A program made the translations under genes and the position numbers. The notes below the pieces were generated by a model, which had not been told where the DNA came from, searched no databases, and saw nothing but the letters and a program-made list of their open reading frames with translations. A stretch of DNA of 64,000 nucleotides from Phenylobacterium sp. Root1290. GTDB lineage: Bacteria; Pseudomonadota; Alphaproteobacteria; Caulobacterales; Caulobacteraceae. This document shows, piece after piece, positions 26,025 through 35,034 of this stretch (position 1 is its first letter; the number at the start of each line of letters is the position of its first letter). The stretch covers positions 816,191 through 880,190 of the forward strand of contig NZ_LMEE01000002.1 of NCBI RefSeq assembly GCF_001425305.1, given 5' to 3'.

Positions 26025-26381
26025 TCAAGCCGCGCTGGCGACGGCGCGCAGGATCGGCCCCTCGCCCTCCGCTACGCCGGTCGGCGGCTTCTCGACGCCG
26101 GTGCCGTGCAGGGTCGTGGGCTGAACGCCCAGCTGCGGCGAGGCCTTCTCGAAGGCGGCATGCGCCGACATGGCGTGGCCGCGCGCAGCGCCCAGCGCGT
26201 CGATCGTGCGGGTCAACGCGGACACCGCCTCGTGGCCAAGCACGGCGGAGTAGTTGTGCTCGCGGCGCAGGGCGCTGGTCTGGGCGATCAGCAGGGCGGC
26301 CTTTTCGAGGGCGGCGTCCAGCGCGGCCTCGGTTTCGAAGAGCGAGGTGGCGATGGCCTGGGCCAGTTCGCGACGTTGCAT
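26025..26381 (-). CDS. Small helical hypothetical protein
   Basis: A 118-residue soluble, strongly helical protein (LAQAIATSLFETEAALDAALEK, then REHNYSAVLGHEAVSALTRTID) with a flexible Pro-rich C terminus. The pattern vaguely resembles phasins or other coiled scaffold proteins, but I cannot assign a family. The ATG at 26381 is preceded by AGGA within GGAGGAAGGACACCTC; the frame upstream is open but unlikely to be coding. It lies 4 bp before the membrane protein gene, so the two are probably co-transcribed. Confidence 0.55.
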   Translation of the reverse strand: MQRRELAQAIATSLFETEAALDAALEKAALLIAQTSALRREHNYSAVLGHEAVSALTRTIDALGAARGHAMSAHAAFEKASPQLGVQPTTLHGTGVEKPPTGVAEGEGPILRAVASAA

Positions 26382-26460
26382 GAGGTGTCCTTCCTCCGCG
26401 CCGTGGCGCGGGACGTGTGTGTGATGAGCTGCGATGGAAAACGGCGGCGGCCTGGAGCCG

Positions 26461-26577
26461 TCAGCCGCGGGCAAGCCAGACGTCGAGCGCCTGCATGAGA
26501 TGGCCAAGCTGGATGGCGATGGCCAAACCGCCGATCAGCAAGGCCCCAGCGACCAGGGTGAACAGCATGGCGCTCAC
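26461..26577 (-). CDS. Possible separate 38-residue transmembrane peptide
   Basis: From GTG 26577, which overlaps the stop of the 89-codon ORF by 4 bp, the frame encodes VSAMLFTLVAGALLIGGL and continues through one transmembrane helix to a short polar tail. The same residues are also the C terminus of the longer HTH reading frame. Independent translation would give a small membrane peptide coupled to the embedded gene. I rate this as a possibility only. Confidence 0.3.
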   Translation of the reverse strand: MSAMLFTLVAGALLIGGLAIAIQLGHLMQALDVWLARG

Positions 26578-27120
26578 GAGCCGTCGCCAGGGGGTCCGGG
26601 CGGGCCTTGAGCCAGCCACCTCCACGACTGGGGGGGCTGAGCTTCCGCGGGCAACAAGACGAGCGCGATGCAGATAATCTCGCGCAGCAGATCGAGCCTC
26701 GTGAGATAGGGGCTCAGCTCCCGCGTCACCTGCAGAAGGTGATGCACCGTCTCCTTCTGCTGGCCCGTGCTGGCCAGGCTGTCGAAGATCGCTTCCAGGT
26801 CGCCCCAGGTGGTCTGTGGCAGTTGTTTCGCCGTGTGGGGCATGTGCGCCTCCTTTCGACAAGGAGGTCAGCATCTCCTCGACGCCGGCGGCCAGGGGGA
26901 GCGGCGCCCCTACGTAGTCATCGCGTACATCGCCGGCGAGCATGCGGGCGGCGTCGCGGCGGTTGGCGGCGCCCAGCTTCTTCATCGCCCGTTCGATGTG
27001 CTTGTCGACCGTGCGCGCTTCGAGCCCGAGTTCGCGCGCGATCTCCTTCGACTGGAGGTGGCGGGCCACCCCCATCAGGCACTGCCGCTCGCGTGGCGTG
27101 AGCGTGGCCAGCCTATCCAT
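26461..27120 (-). CDS. LuxR-type HTH reading frame with C-terminal membrane anchor
   Basis: The 219-residue frame begins with a GerE/LuxR-type DNA-binding domain: LTPRERQCLMGVARH, SKEIARELGLEARTVDKHI and MKKLGAANRRDAARML (about 6-62). It ends with one transmembrane helix (LFTLVAGALLIGGLAIAIQL, about 186-205). Between them, about residues 93-180 form a low-complexity Gly/Pro/His-rich stretch whose codon third positions are not GC-rich, unlike both ends. In exactly that interval the +1 frame contains a better-looking 89-codon gene (26574-26843). Either this is a membrane-tethered HTH regulator with a dual-coding linker, or the HTH and membrane parts are really separate products. Confidence 0.6.
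   Translation of the reverse strand: MDRLATLTPRERQCLMGVARHLQSKEIARELGLEARTVDKHIERAMKKLGAANRRDAARMLAGDVRDDYVGAPLPLAAGVEEMLTSLSKGGAHAPHGETTATDHLGRPGSDLRQPGQHGPAEGDGASPSAGDAGAEPLSHEARSAARDYLHRARLVARGSSAPPVVEVAGSRPARTPWRRLVSAMLFTLVAGALLIGGLAIAIQLGHLMQALDVWLARG
26574..26843 (-). CDS. Out-of-frame 89-residue gene embedded in the HTH reading frame
   Basis: This ORF lies entirely within the HTH gene, shifted by one base. It has a perfect AGGAGG ribosome binding site 6 bases before its ATG. Its codons have the GC-rich third positions of the surrounding genes, while the enclosing frame loses them here. The product looks like a folded helical protein (TTWGDLEAIFDSLAS, then VTRELSPYLTRLDLLREIIC) with a Pro-rich end. 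The stop overlaps a GTG (GTGA) that would start a short transmembrane peptide. No family is recognised. A sequencing or mutational frameshift in an ancestral fusion cannot be excluded. Confidence 0.6.
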   Translation of the reverse strand: MPHTAKQLPQTTWGDLEAIFDSLASTGQQKETVHHLLQVTRELSPYLTRLDLLREIICIALVLLPAEAQPPQSWRWLAQGPPGPPGDGS

Positions 27121-27275
27121 GACTCGTCCCCCGACCCTCAGCGGCCGGTGCGGCGGCCGCCTCTGACGGGCGGGCGCGCCAGCGCAGGCCGCGAGGCTTA
27201 GGGTTTGTAAACTTGCTTAACGCGCATGGCGAGGCAAGCCGGGCGCGGTCACACCCCCGTGCGCCGGCCGGCGGG

Positions 27276-27479
27276 TCAGGCGCTCAGCGAGACGGCGACG
27301 CGCACGATCCGGCGGCGGCAGGCGAGCGGCAGCGTCTGCAGGACATCGGCCAGATCGACGTCGGCGGGCTCCGCCGCCATGCCGTCGAGCAGCGCGCCCG
27401 CGGGCAGGCTCAAGGCTGCGGCCAGCGCCCGGAGCTTCTGCGCGCTGATGCGCTCGGCGGACTTGGTGGAACGGTGCAA
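27276..27479 (-). CDS. Small XRE-like protein
   Basis: From TTG 27479, with GGAG 8 bases upstream, the frame encodes 67 residues including KLRALAAALSLPAGALLDGM. That resembles the last helices of Cro/CI-type DNA-binding domains (xLxxLAxALxVPxxxLL). A basic end (ACRRRIVRVAVSLSA) follows. Codon third positions are strongly GC-rich, supporting real coding. Alternative starts at 27512 (GTG) or 27539 (ATG) would add up to 20 residues. It may be a truncated regulator or a small HTH protein. It lies just after the acyl-CoA carboxylase gene on the same strand. Confidence 0.45.
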   Translation of the reverse strand: MHRSTKSAERISAQKLRALAAALSLPAGALLDGMAAEPADVDLADVLQTLPLACRRRIVRVAVSLSA

Positions 27480-27533
27480 GGCGCGGCTCCGGGGGTGTTG
27501 AGCGCTTCTCACACGGCCCCGCGGACGCGGTCC

Positions 27534-27556
27534 ATACACAAGTTGTATCTTGCAAG
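27534..27556. promoter_or_regulatory. Palindromic motifs upstream of the small XRE-like gene
   Basis: ATACA and TGTAT arms (27534-27548, five-base spacer) are followed directly by the palindrome CTTGCAAG (27549-27556). This is the only AT-rich patch in the vicinity. It sits about 55 bp upstream of the TTG start of the small HTH-like gene, so autoregulation is a reasonable idea, untested. Confidence 0.35.
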
Positions 27557-27563
27557 TCTGGGA

Positions 27564-30500
27564 TCACCAGCTGTCGATCCAACGCAGCTTCTTGCCGGTG
27601 CGGACCGGCAGCGGCGGCAACGACTTGAGACCCGACAGAACCCATCGCCGCGTGTCCTTCGGATCGATGACGTCGTCGAGCGCGGGGCCCATCGCCTGGG
27701 ACAGCGCCTTGCCGCGGGCGTAGGCTGCGGCGACCATGTCGTCGAACTTGGCCTTGCGGGCGGCCGGGTCCTCGATGGCCGCAAGCTCGTTCCGGTAGCC
27801 GAGCTTCACCGATCCCTCCAGGCCCATGCCGCCGAACTCGCCGGTCGGCCATGAGACGCAGAACATCGAGCCCTGATAGGAGCCGCCGGTCATGGCGATG
27901 GCGCCCAGGCCATAGCTCTTGCGCAGGATCACGGAGAACAGCGGCACGGTCAGGTTCGCCCCGATCACGAACAGCCGCGAACAGTGGCGGATGAGGCCGG
28001 TCTTCTCCGCCTCAGGTCCGACCATGTTGCCGGGCGTGTCGGAGAGCGACAGCAGCGGAATGTCGAAGGCCTCGCACAGCTGCATGAAGCGGGCGGCCTT
28101 GTCGGAGGCGTCGGAATCGATCGCGCCGCCCAAATGCTGCGGATTGTTGGCGAAGACCCCGACAGGCCTGCCCTCGATCCGGATAAAGGCGGTGACCATG
28201 GCGAGGCCGAACTTGGGCCGCAGTTCCAGCACCGAGCCCTCGTCGGCGATCAGTTCGATCACCTTGCGGATGTCGTAGACGCGCAGGCGGTTCTCGGGGA
28301 TCGCCCGGCGCAGCAGGCGCTGGTCGGCGCACGACCAATCGGCGACCGGCCCCTGGAAATACGAGAGGTACTGCTTGGCCAGGCGCACGGCGTCGGCCTC
28401 GTCCTGCGCCAGCACGTCGATCGTGCCGTTGGCCTGCATGACCTTGATCGGCCCGATCTCCTCGGGACGGAAGACGCCAAGCCCGCCGCCCTCGACCATG
28501 GCCGGACCGCCCATGCCGAGCGCCGAGTCCTTGGTCGCGATGATCACGTCGCAGCAGCCGAGGATGGCGGCGTTGCCGGCGAAGCAGCGGCCCGAGGAGA
28601 CGCCCACCAGCGGCACCGCGCCGGAAAGCCTGCCCCAGAACTCGAACCCGCGGACGAAGCCGCCGCCCTCGGTGTCGCCGGGCCGCCCGCCGCCGCCCTC
28701 GGTGAAGAACACTGTCGGCAGCCGCCAGCGCGCGGCGATCTCGCTCATCCGGTCGAGCTTGTCGTGATTGTGCGAGCCCTGGGTGCCGGCGAGCACGGTG
28801 TAGTCGTAGGCCATCACCGCAACGCGGGACCGGTCCTCGGCGAAGCGGTCGCCGTTGACCGCCCCCAACCCCATGACCATGCCGTCGGCCGGGGTCTGGG
28901 CGATCAGCTCGTCCACTGTGTTGCGGCGCCGGCGCGCCGCCACGGTGAGCGCGCCGTACTCGGTGAAGCTGCCCGGATCGCACAGATCGTCGATGTTCTC
29001 CCGGGTAGTGCGCTGACCGGTCTTGCGCCGGCGCGCGACCGCGTCCGGGCGCGCCTCGTCCAGGGTCATGCGCTGGCGTTCCAGCACCTCGGCCAGGTCT
29101 GGGCGGATATGGTCGAGGTCGACGTCCTCTTCCGTCGCAACGGCGCCGCCGGCCACGTCGGCAGGCTCGATGAAAGCCAGGGCATGGTCCTCGAAGACCG
29201 TGTCGCCCTCCCCCACAGCCACCAGCCGCACGACGCCGGAAGTCTCCGCGGTGACGACATGCTCCATCTTCATGGCTTCCATGACGAAGAGCGGCTGGCC
29301 CTCGCGGACCTCGTCGCCGGCCTGGACCATCAGGCCGATGACGGTGCCCTGCAGCGGCGCGCGAACCGGCTTCGTGCCTTCAGGGCCGTCGGCATCCTCG
29401 AGATCCTCCTGCGCCGCCGCCTCGGCCTTTCCATGGCTCAGCACGGCGAGCGGATCGGACGCATCGATCTGCGCCCCCGCACGCTTGGGCGCTGCGGCCG
29501 CGGCGGTCGCGAAAAAGAGCTGCGGCGAGGCCGGAGCCTGGGCCAATTCCTCCATCCGCTCTTCGATGAGCCGCGTATGAACCTCGCCGGCGGCGACGGC
29601 GGGATGGCCCAGCAGGCTCTGCAGGAAGCCGATGTTGGTGGCGGCGCCGACGATCTTGAACTCGGACAACGCGCGCCGGGTCTTGGCGACCGCGGAAGGC
29701 AGGTCGGGGCCATGGACGATCAGCTTGGCCAGCAGCGAGTCGAACCGGGCGCTGGTGCGGTAGCCGCCATATCCGAAGCCGTCGACGCGCACCCCGCGCC
29801 CGGACGGCGGCTCGTAGGCCGAGAGCACGCCCCCGGAAGGTTTGGCGGAGCCGTCGGGCGTCATGGTTTCGAGGTTCACCCGCGCCTGGACCGCCACCCC
29901 GCGCGGGCGCGGTATGTCCGCTTGGGTCAGCCCGAGGTCGGCCAGCGATCCCCCGCGGGCCAATTCAATCTGTATACGGACAAGATCAAGGCCAGTGACC
30001 TCTTCGGTCACCGTGTGTTCGACCTGAAGGCGCGGATTGGCCTCGATGAACACGACGCGATCGCCAGTGACCAGGAACTCCACCGTGCCCAGATTGCGAT
30101 AGCGGGCGGCGCGCCCAAGGGCCACGGCGGCCTCGAACAGCCGCTCGCGGGTCTCGAGCGGCAGGGTGGCGGCCGGCGCGATCTCGACGACCTTCTGGCG
30201 CTGTCGCTGCAGGCTGCACTCGCGGTCCCAGAGATGGGACACAACCTGTCCGTCGCCGACGATCTGCACCTCGACGTGGCGCGCGCGTGGCAGGAATTCC
30301 TCGACATAGAGCGCCCCGTCGCCGAAGGCGGCCTGCGCCTCGGACGCGCAGCGTTCGAAGGCGCCGGTGAGCTCGTCGGCCGACCGAACCGGCCGCATCC
30401 CCCGGCCGCCCCCGCCGGCGACCGCCTTGACCATCACCGCGCCGCCCGCGCCCAGGCCCTCGAGAAACACCCGCGCCTCGGCCAAGGTGACGCCGCCTTG

Positions 30501-30896
30501 AGTCCCCGCGAGGATCGGAACGTCGCAGCGCTCCGCCAACGCCCGGGCCGCGCCCTTGTCGCCGAACAGCTCCAAGGTTTCGGGCGACGGGCCGACGAAC
30601 GTCACCCCGGCTTCGGCGCACGTCCGTGCAAAGGCGGCGTTCTCGGACAGAAATCCGTACCCGGGGTGCACCGCATCGCAGCCATGCTCCCGCGCCGCGG
30701 CGAGGATCTGCGCACCGTCGAGATAGGCCGCAGGCCCAGCCCCGTTCAGGGCGTGGGCGCCGTCGGCCATGCGGGTGTGAAGCGAAGCCGCGTCATCGCT
30801 GGAGTAGACCGCCAGAGTCTCGATCCCCATGTCCGCGGCGGTGCGGGCGATACGGATGGCGATCTCGCCGCGGTTGGCGATCAGCAGCTTCTTCAC
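27564..30896 (-). CDS. Single-chain biotin-dependent acyl-CoA carboxylase
   Basis: A 1110-residue fusion of all three activities. The biotin carboxylase domain occupies about 1-445 (KLLIANRGEIAIRIART, HPGYGFLSENAAFA, KAVAGGGGRGM). The biotin carrier domain has its lysine near residue 542 in VMEAMKMEH. The carboxyltransferase domain runs from about 600 to the end, with LGGAIDSDASDKAARF and PLLSLSDTPGNMVGPE. This BC-BCCP-CT layout resembles the single-polypeptide long-chain acyl-CoA carboxylases rather than the usual two-subunit propionyl- or methylcrotonyl-CoA enzymes. It starts with GTG 30896 preceded by GAGGGA. The double-TetR gene lies 53 bp upstream in the same direction. Acyl chain preference cannot be read from sequence. 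Confidence 0.93.
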   Translation of the reverse strand: MKKLLIANRGEIAIRIARTAADMGIETLAVYSSDDAASLHTRMADGAHALNGAGPAAYLDGAQILAAAREHGCDAVHPGYGFLSENAAFARTCAEAGVTFVGPSPETLELFGDKGAARALAERCDVPILAGTQGGVTLAEARVFLEGLGAGGAVMVKAVAGGGGRGMRPVRSADELTGAFERCASEAQAAFGDGALYVEEFLPRARHVEVQIVGDGQVVSHLWDRECSLQRQRQKVVEIAPAATLPLETRERLFEAAVALGRAARYRNLGTVEFLVTGDRVVFIEANPRLQVEHTVTEEVTGLDLVRIQIELARGGSLADLGLTQADIPRPRGVAVQARVNLETMTPDGSAKPSGGVLSAYEPPSGRGVRVDGFGYGGYRTSARFDSLLAKLIVHGPDLPSAVAKTRRALSEFKIVGAATNIGFLQSLLGHPAVAAGEVHTRLIEERMEELAQAPASPQLFFATAAAAAPKRAGAQIDASDPLAVLSHGKAEAAAQEDLEDADGPEGTKPVRAPLQGTVIGLMVQAGDEVREGQPLFVMEAMKMEHVVTAETSGVVRLVAVGEGDTVFEDHALAFIEPADVAGGAVATEEDVDLDHIRPDLAEVLERQRMTLDEARPDAVARRRKTGQRTTRENIDDLCDPGSFTEYGALTVAARRRRNTVDELIAQTPADGMVMGLGAVNGDRFAEDRSRVAVMAYDYTVLAGTQGSHNHDKLDRMSEIAARWRLPTVFFTEGGGGRPGDTEGGGFVRGFEFWGRLSGAVPLVGVSSGRCFAGNAAILGCCDVIIATKDSALGMGGPAMVEGGGLGVFRPEEIGPIKVMQANGTIDVLAQDEADAVRLAKQYLSYFQGPVADWSCADQRLLRRAIPENRLRVYDIRKVIELIADEGSVLELRPKFGLAMVTAFIRIEGRPVGVFANNPQHLGGAIDSDASDKAARFMQLCEAFDIPLLSLSDTPGNMVGPEAEKTGLIRHCSRLFVIGANLTVPLFSVILRKSYGLGAIAMTGGSYQGSMFCVSWPTGEFGGMGLEGSVKLGYRNELAAIEDPAARKAKFDDMVAAAYARGKALSQAMGPALDDVIDPKDTRRWVLSGLKSLPPLPVRTGKKLRWIDSW

Positions 30897-30949
30897 GTGG
30901 CGTTCCCTCGGGCTTTTGGCTCACTTTGCCCGGGCGTCGCCTGGGACGT

Positions 30950-32167
30950 CTATGCCTGCTTGGAAGCCAGGCCCTCGAAGAACGGCCGGACATAGAGCGC
31001 CGCCGCCGTTTGCGGCGTCACCCCCGGCGTCCAGTGATGCAGTTCGGCGGCGGCGTTGATCATCGCCGTCAGCATCTGCGCGCCGATATTGACGTCGACC
31101 GGCCGCACCGACCCGTCGACAATCCCGTCGGAGATCAACGAGGCGAAGCGATCGGAGAGCCGGTCGAAGCGCGCCACCAGCTGGGGCTGGATCGCTTCCG
31201 GCGCCGAGGTGAGCGCCGACGCGCGCAGCAGCGGCGCGTTGCCGTTCAGCTGATACTCGACCAGGGCGGAGGCGATGGTCGTCAGGGTCTGCAAGCCGCT
31301 GGTCGACACCGCCTCGGCCTGACGGATGGCCCTGCGCATGACGTCGAACGTCCGCTCGAAGCACGCCACGACCAATTCGTCCTTGGTCTCGTGGTGGTGA
31401 TAGAAGGCGCCCTTGGTGACGTTGAGCCGCGACGAGATCTTCTCGACCGAGGCGCCGACATAGCCCTCCTCGTTGATCAGCTGCGTGGCGGCGCGCAAGA
31501 AGAGCTCGCTGGAAGCCTCTCCACCCAATTTCGGGATCAGAGTCGGCAGGGCCACCGGATTCCAGGCGGCGCCCGGGGCGGCCAGACCATCGACGCTGAT
31601 CGACCAGACCCGCTGCGAGACGCGGCCGAAGTCCTCCACGTCGTTCCGGTGCAGCCAGACCGGCGCCCAGAACACTTCGGAGATCAACAGCAGCGCGCGC
31701 GCGCCGAGCGCCGGCCGCGACAGGCCACGCGTCTCCGGCCCCGCGAACAGCGTGCGGATGCGGCGGAACATGTCGACATAGGCGGCGTTGACCGACGCGC
31801 TGTTCAACGCACGGACATCGTTGAAGACGGTGAGGGGCTCGACGTCCCCGGCCATCATGCGGGCGCGGTAGTCGAAGTAGGCGTCGAGGAACAGCTTCAG
31901 CCGCGCCCGGACGTCGGGGCCGCCCTCCGCGAGCGCGATGAGGTCGTTGTAGCGCTCGATCCCGCGCAGGAAGCAGGCGGCGGCCAGATCTTCCTTGTTC
32001 TTGAAGTAGTAGATGACGCCGGTGGGCACCAGGTCGAGCCGCGCAGCCACGTCGGCCAGAGTCATGCCGCGTACGCCCCGCCGATTGAGGACCTCCACGG
32101 CCGAACCCACAATCGCGTTCTTGCGCAACTCAAAGCGCTTGGTCGGTGCACGGACCGTCGTCGTCAT
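30950..32167 (-). CDS. Tandem TetR-family regulator (two TetR units in one chain)
   Basis: A 405-residue protein containing two complete TetR-type modules. The first DNA-binding domain is at about 14-62 (GMTLADVAARLDLVPTGVIYYFKNKEDL) and its ligand domain follows. The second is at about 218-266, with GASVEKISSRLNVTKGAFYHHHETK, and has its own helical C-terminal domain. A single chain could act as a pseudo-dimer and recognise an asymmetric operator. The position directly upstream of the acyl-CoA carboxylase, same strand and 53 bp apart, suggests it regulates fatty acyl-CoA metabolism and is co-transcribed with its target. The ligand is probably an acyl-CoA, by analogy with other TetR regulators. 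Confidence 0.88.
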   Translation of the reverse strand: MTTTVRAPTKRFELRKNAIVGSAVEVLNRRGVRGMTLADVAARLDLVPTGVIYYFKNKEDLAAACFLRGIERYNDLIALAEGGPDVRARLKLFLDAYFDYRARMMAGDVEPLTVFNDVRALNSASVNAAYVDMFRRIRTLFAGPETRGLSRPALGARALLLISEVFWAPVWLHRNDVEDFGRVSQRVWSISVDGLAAPGAAWNPVALPTLIPKLGGEASSELFLRAATQLINEEGYVGASVEKISSRLNVTKGAFYHHHETKDELVVACFERTFDVMRRAIRQAEAVSTSGLQTLTTIASALVEYQLNGNAPLLRASALTSAPEAIQPQLVARFDRLSDRFASLISDGIVDGSVRPVDVNIGAQMLTAMINAAAELHHWTPGVTPQTAAALYVRPFFEGLASKQA

Positions 32168-32249
32168 CGATCTTATTCTTGTTATGCAGGCGACGACGGA
32201 TCAGCCCCGCCGCGTCCTCCCAAGCCTATGATGGCTTAGGCTGACGCGC

Positions 32250-34430
32250 TTATCCACTCTTGAGCATGGCTGTATCGATCGGAAGCTGACGAATGCGCTT
32301 TCCTGTGGCGGCGAAGATCGCATTGCACAGCGCCGGGACGATCGGCGGCAGGGCCGGTTCGCCCAGGCCGGTCGGCGAATTGTCCGACTTGATGAAGTGC
32401 GTTTCGATCGGCGGCGCCTCGTTGATCCGCATCAACGGATAGTCGGTGAAGTTGCTCTCGACCGCCGCCCCGTTCTCGATGGTGATCTTCTGATGCAGCG
32501 CGCCTGAAAGTCCGTCCAGCACCGAACCCTCGATCTGGTTCAGCGCGCCGAACGGATTGATCACTTGCCGGCCGACATCGGCCGCCACCCACACCTTCAC
32601 CACCTTGATCGCGCCGTCGGCGGCGACCGCCACCTCCACCACTTCGGCGAAGTAGCCCAGGTGGCTGTAGTGGAATGCGACGCCCAGGCCCGAACCCTTG
32701 GGCAGCTTGCGGCCCCAGCCCGATTTCTCGGCGGCCAGCTTGACCACCGCGGCCATGCGTCCGGCGGCGTAGCCGGACGGAGGCTCGCCGACCATCGGCT
32801 TGTCGCCCAGCAATTTCAGCCGGAACGCCACCGGATCGGCGCCCGCCGCGTGGGCGAGTTCGTCGATGAACGACTGCACGACGAAGGAGATCGCGTTCGA
32901 GCCCGGCGCACGCAGGGGGCCGGTCGGCACGCCGCACGGCACCATCGACAGGTCATAGCGATAGTTGGTCAGGAAGCGGGCCGGGAACTCGGTCGGCGAC
33001 ATGCCGGCGCTGCGCGCCGGGGTTCCGTTCTCGCCGAGAGTGACGAAGTGGTCGTGCCAGCCGACGATCTCGCCCGCCGCGTCCACCCCGCCCTTCAGGA
33101 AGTGCCAGCCGGCCGGGCGATAGAAGTCGTGGCGCATGTCGTCTTCACGCGTCCAGAGCAGCTTCACCGGCGCGCCGACCTGCTTGGAAATCCAGACCGC
33201 CTCGACCATGTAGTCGTTCATCAGCCGGCGGCCGAAACCGCCGCCGCCGCGGATCATGTGAATGGTGATGTCGTCCGGGGCGACGCCCAGGGTCTTGGCG
33301 ACCAGTTGACGGCCGGGCTCGGGGTTCTGGGTCGGGGCCCAGATCTCGACCTTGCCGTCCTTGAAGTGCGCCGTGCAGTTCTGCGGCTCGAGATTGGCGT
33401 GCGAGATGAACGGGTAGGCGTAGGCCGCCTCGACCGTCTTGGCCGCGCCCTTCAGCGCCGCGTCCACGTCGCCGTCATTGCGCTCGGTCTTGCCTGGCGC
33501 GGCCTTGGAAAGCGCCAATGCCTGGGCCGCGAAGGCGGCCGAAGACTGGCTGGCGGTCGGATGCTCGGCCCAGCGGATGTTCAGCTTGTCGCGCGCCTTG
33601 CGCGCCGCCCACCAGTTGTCGGCGACCACGGCGACGCCCGGCAGCAACCCGTCGAGCACGGTCCCGCCCTCGACCACGAAGGCGTCGCGCACGCCCTTGA
33701 CGCCCTTGGCCGCGGCCAGGTCGGCGCTGGCGACCTTGGCGCCGAATACCGGAGCCTTTTCGAAGGTGGCGAACAGCATGCCGGGCACGACGACGTCGAT
33801 GCCGAACAGCGGCTTGCCGGTGACGATGGCGTCGGTGTCCACCTGGCGCAGCGGCTTGCCGATGATCTTGTAGTCCTTGGCGTCCTTCAGCGGGACAGTC
33901 TTCAGGTCCGGCACCGTGACGGAGGCGGCCTTGGTCGCCAGCGATCCATAGGTCGCCTTGCGCTTCGAGCCCGCATGGTGAACCACGCCGGCGGCGGTCG
34001 TGCACTCAGTGGCCGGCACGCCCCAGCCCTGCGCCGCGGCGGCGACCAGCATCATCCGGGCCGCAGCCCCGACGCGCCGCAGTTCGTCCCAGTGCAGCGG
34101 CGTCGCCATGCTGCCGCCGGCGAACTGGCGGCCATAGGTGGCGAAGTCGTTCTTCGCCTGCTCAGTACGGACCTGCGCCCAGTCGACGTCGAGTTCCTCG
34201 GCGATCAGCATCGGCAGCATCGTCTTGATGCCTTGGCCGACCTCGGGGTTCTTCGCGACGATGGTGACGCTGTTGTCGGGCGCCACGCGCACATAGGCGT
34301 TGAGCTTGCCGCCCGCGCCGCCGGCTTCGGCCGCGCCGGCCTTGCCGGCGATCGCGAAGGAGAGGACCAGGCCGGCGCCCGCGAGCACGTCGCGGCGGTT
34401 GGCCGAGGGAAGGTGCGATCCGTCCGCCAT
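32250..34430 (-). CDS. Molybdenum hydroxylase large subunit (IorB-like), Tat-exported
   Basis: A 726-residue xanthine-oxidase-family molybdopterin subunit. The N terminus carries a twin-arginine type signal ([19 protein letters not shown]). Characteristic stretches include [32 protein letters not shown] near 390 and [10 protein letters not shown]. The layout, with a preceding 2Fe-2S gene and no FAD gene, matches isoquinoline 1-oxidoreductase and periplasmic aldehyde dehydrogenases of this superfamily. It probably oxidises an aldehyde or N-heterocycle in the periplasm, passing electrons to a cytochrome. The start ATG at 34430 is 2 bp after the stop of the small subunit. Confidence 0.88.
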   Translation of the reverse strand: MADGSHLPSANRRDVLAGAGLVLSFAIAGKAGAAEAGGAGGKLNAYVRVAPDNSVTIVAKNPEVGQGIKTMLPMLIAEELDVDWAQVRTEQAKNDFATYGRQFAGGSMATPLHWDELRRVGAAARMMLVAAAAQGWGVPATECTTAAGVVHHAGSKRKATYGSLATKAASVTVPDLKTVPLKDAKDYKIIGKPLRQVDTDAIVTGKPLFGIDVVVPGMLFATFEKAPVFGAKVASADLAAAKGVKGVRDAFVVEGGTVLDGLLPGVAVVADNWWAARKARDKLNIRWAEHPTASQSSAAFAAQALALSKAAPGKTERNDGDVDAALKGAAKTVEAAYAYPFISHANLEPQNCTAHFKDGKVEIWAPTQNPEPGRQLVAKTLGVAPDDITIHMIRGGGGFGRRLMNDYMVEAVWISKQVGAPVKLLWTREDDMRHDFYRPAGWHFLKGGVDAAGEIVGWHDHFVTLGENGTPARSAGMSPTEFPARFLTNYRYDLSMVPCGVPTGPLRAPGSNAISFVVQSFIDELAHAAGADPVAFRLKLLGDKPMVGEPPSGYAAGRMAAVVKLAAEKSGWGRKLPKGSGLGVAFHYSHLGYFAEVVEVAVAADGAIKVVKVWVAADVGRQVINPFGALNQIEGSVLDGLSGALHQKITIENGAAVESNFTDYPLMRINEAPPIETHFIKSDNSPTGLGEPALPPIVPALCNAIFAATGKRIRQLPIDTAMLKSG

Positions 34431-34432
34431 GA

Positions 34433-34900
34433 TCAGGCCTCCGTCTTCTGGCCGGACGCCAGCTTGATGGCCGCGCGGATGCGCGTGTAGGTCGCGCAGC
34501 GGCAGATGTTGCCAGCCATCGCCTCGTCGATGTCGGCGTCGGTCGGCTTGGGCTTTTCGGTCAGCAACGCCGTGGCCGACATGATCTGGCCGGCCTGGCA
34601 GTAGCCGCACTGGGCGACGTCGAGCTCGCTCCAGGCCTGCTGGACCTTCTTGCCGACGGCGCCGGCGCCCACGCCCTCGATGGTGACGATCTTAGCGGCG
34701 CCCAATCCCTCTACCGGGATCGCGCACGAGCGCATCGGGGCGCCGTCCACGTGTACGGTGCAGGCCCCGCATTGGGCGACGCCGCAGCCGTATTTGGGAC
34801 CGAGTATGCCGAGGGTGTCACGCAGCACCCAGAGCAGAGGCGTATCCCCGTCGACGTCCGCCGACAGAGTCTTGCCGTTCACATTGAGCTTGAAGGCCAT
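34433..34900 (-). CDS. Molybdenum hydroxylase 2Fe-2S subunit (IorA-like)
   Basis: A 155-residue iron-sulfur subunit with two 2Fe-2S clusters. The N-terminal plant-ferredoxin-type domain has [15 protein letters not shown] plus a later Cys in MRSCAIP. The C-terminal helical domain has [11 protein letters not shown] and [12 protein letters not shown]. All eight cluster Cys appear present. No signal peptide is visible, so it is probably exported as a complex with the Tat-signalled large subunit encoded 2 bp downstream. Confidence 0.92.
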   Translation of the reverse strand: MAFKLNVNGKTLSADVDGDTPLLWVLRDTLGILGPKYGCGVAQCGACTVHVDGAPMRSCAIPVEGLGAAKIVTIEGVGAGAVGKKVQQAWSELDVAQCGYCQAGQIMSATALLTEKPKPTDADIDEAMAGNICRCATYTRIRAAIKLASGQKTEA

Positions 34901-35034
34901 GAAAGCCGCCCTCCCCTTTTGAGGCTGAATCCTAAGGGCTGGTACGGCTTCACCGCAAGCGGAGTAAATCTATCGCCGTCGGCGGGCCGGGCGATCAGCA
35001 TCGAGAACGCCGACTAACATCCAAGTAATGATGT

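Noticed and set aside
26461..27120. Simple frameshifted pseudogene of a LuxR-type regulator
   Set aside because: The frame is open end to end and the embedded ORF has its own strong ribosome binding site and coupled stop, so decay is not the best explanation, though it is not excluded.
27984..30995. 1003-codon plus-strand open frame opposite the acyl-CoA carboxylase
   Set aside because: Same antisense effect. The protein has no recognisable fold and the opposite strand encodes an intact three-domain enzyme.
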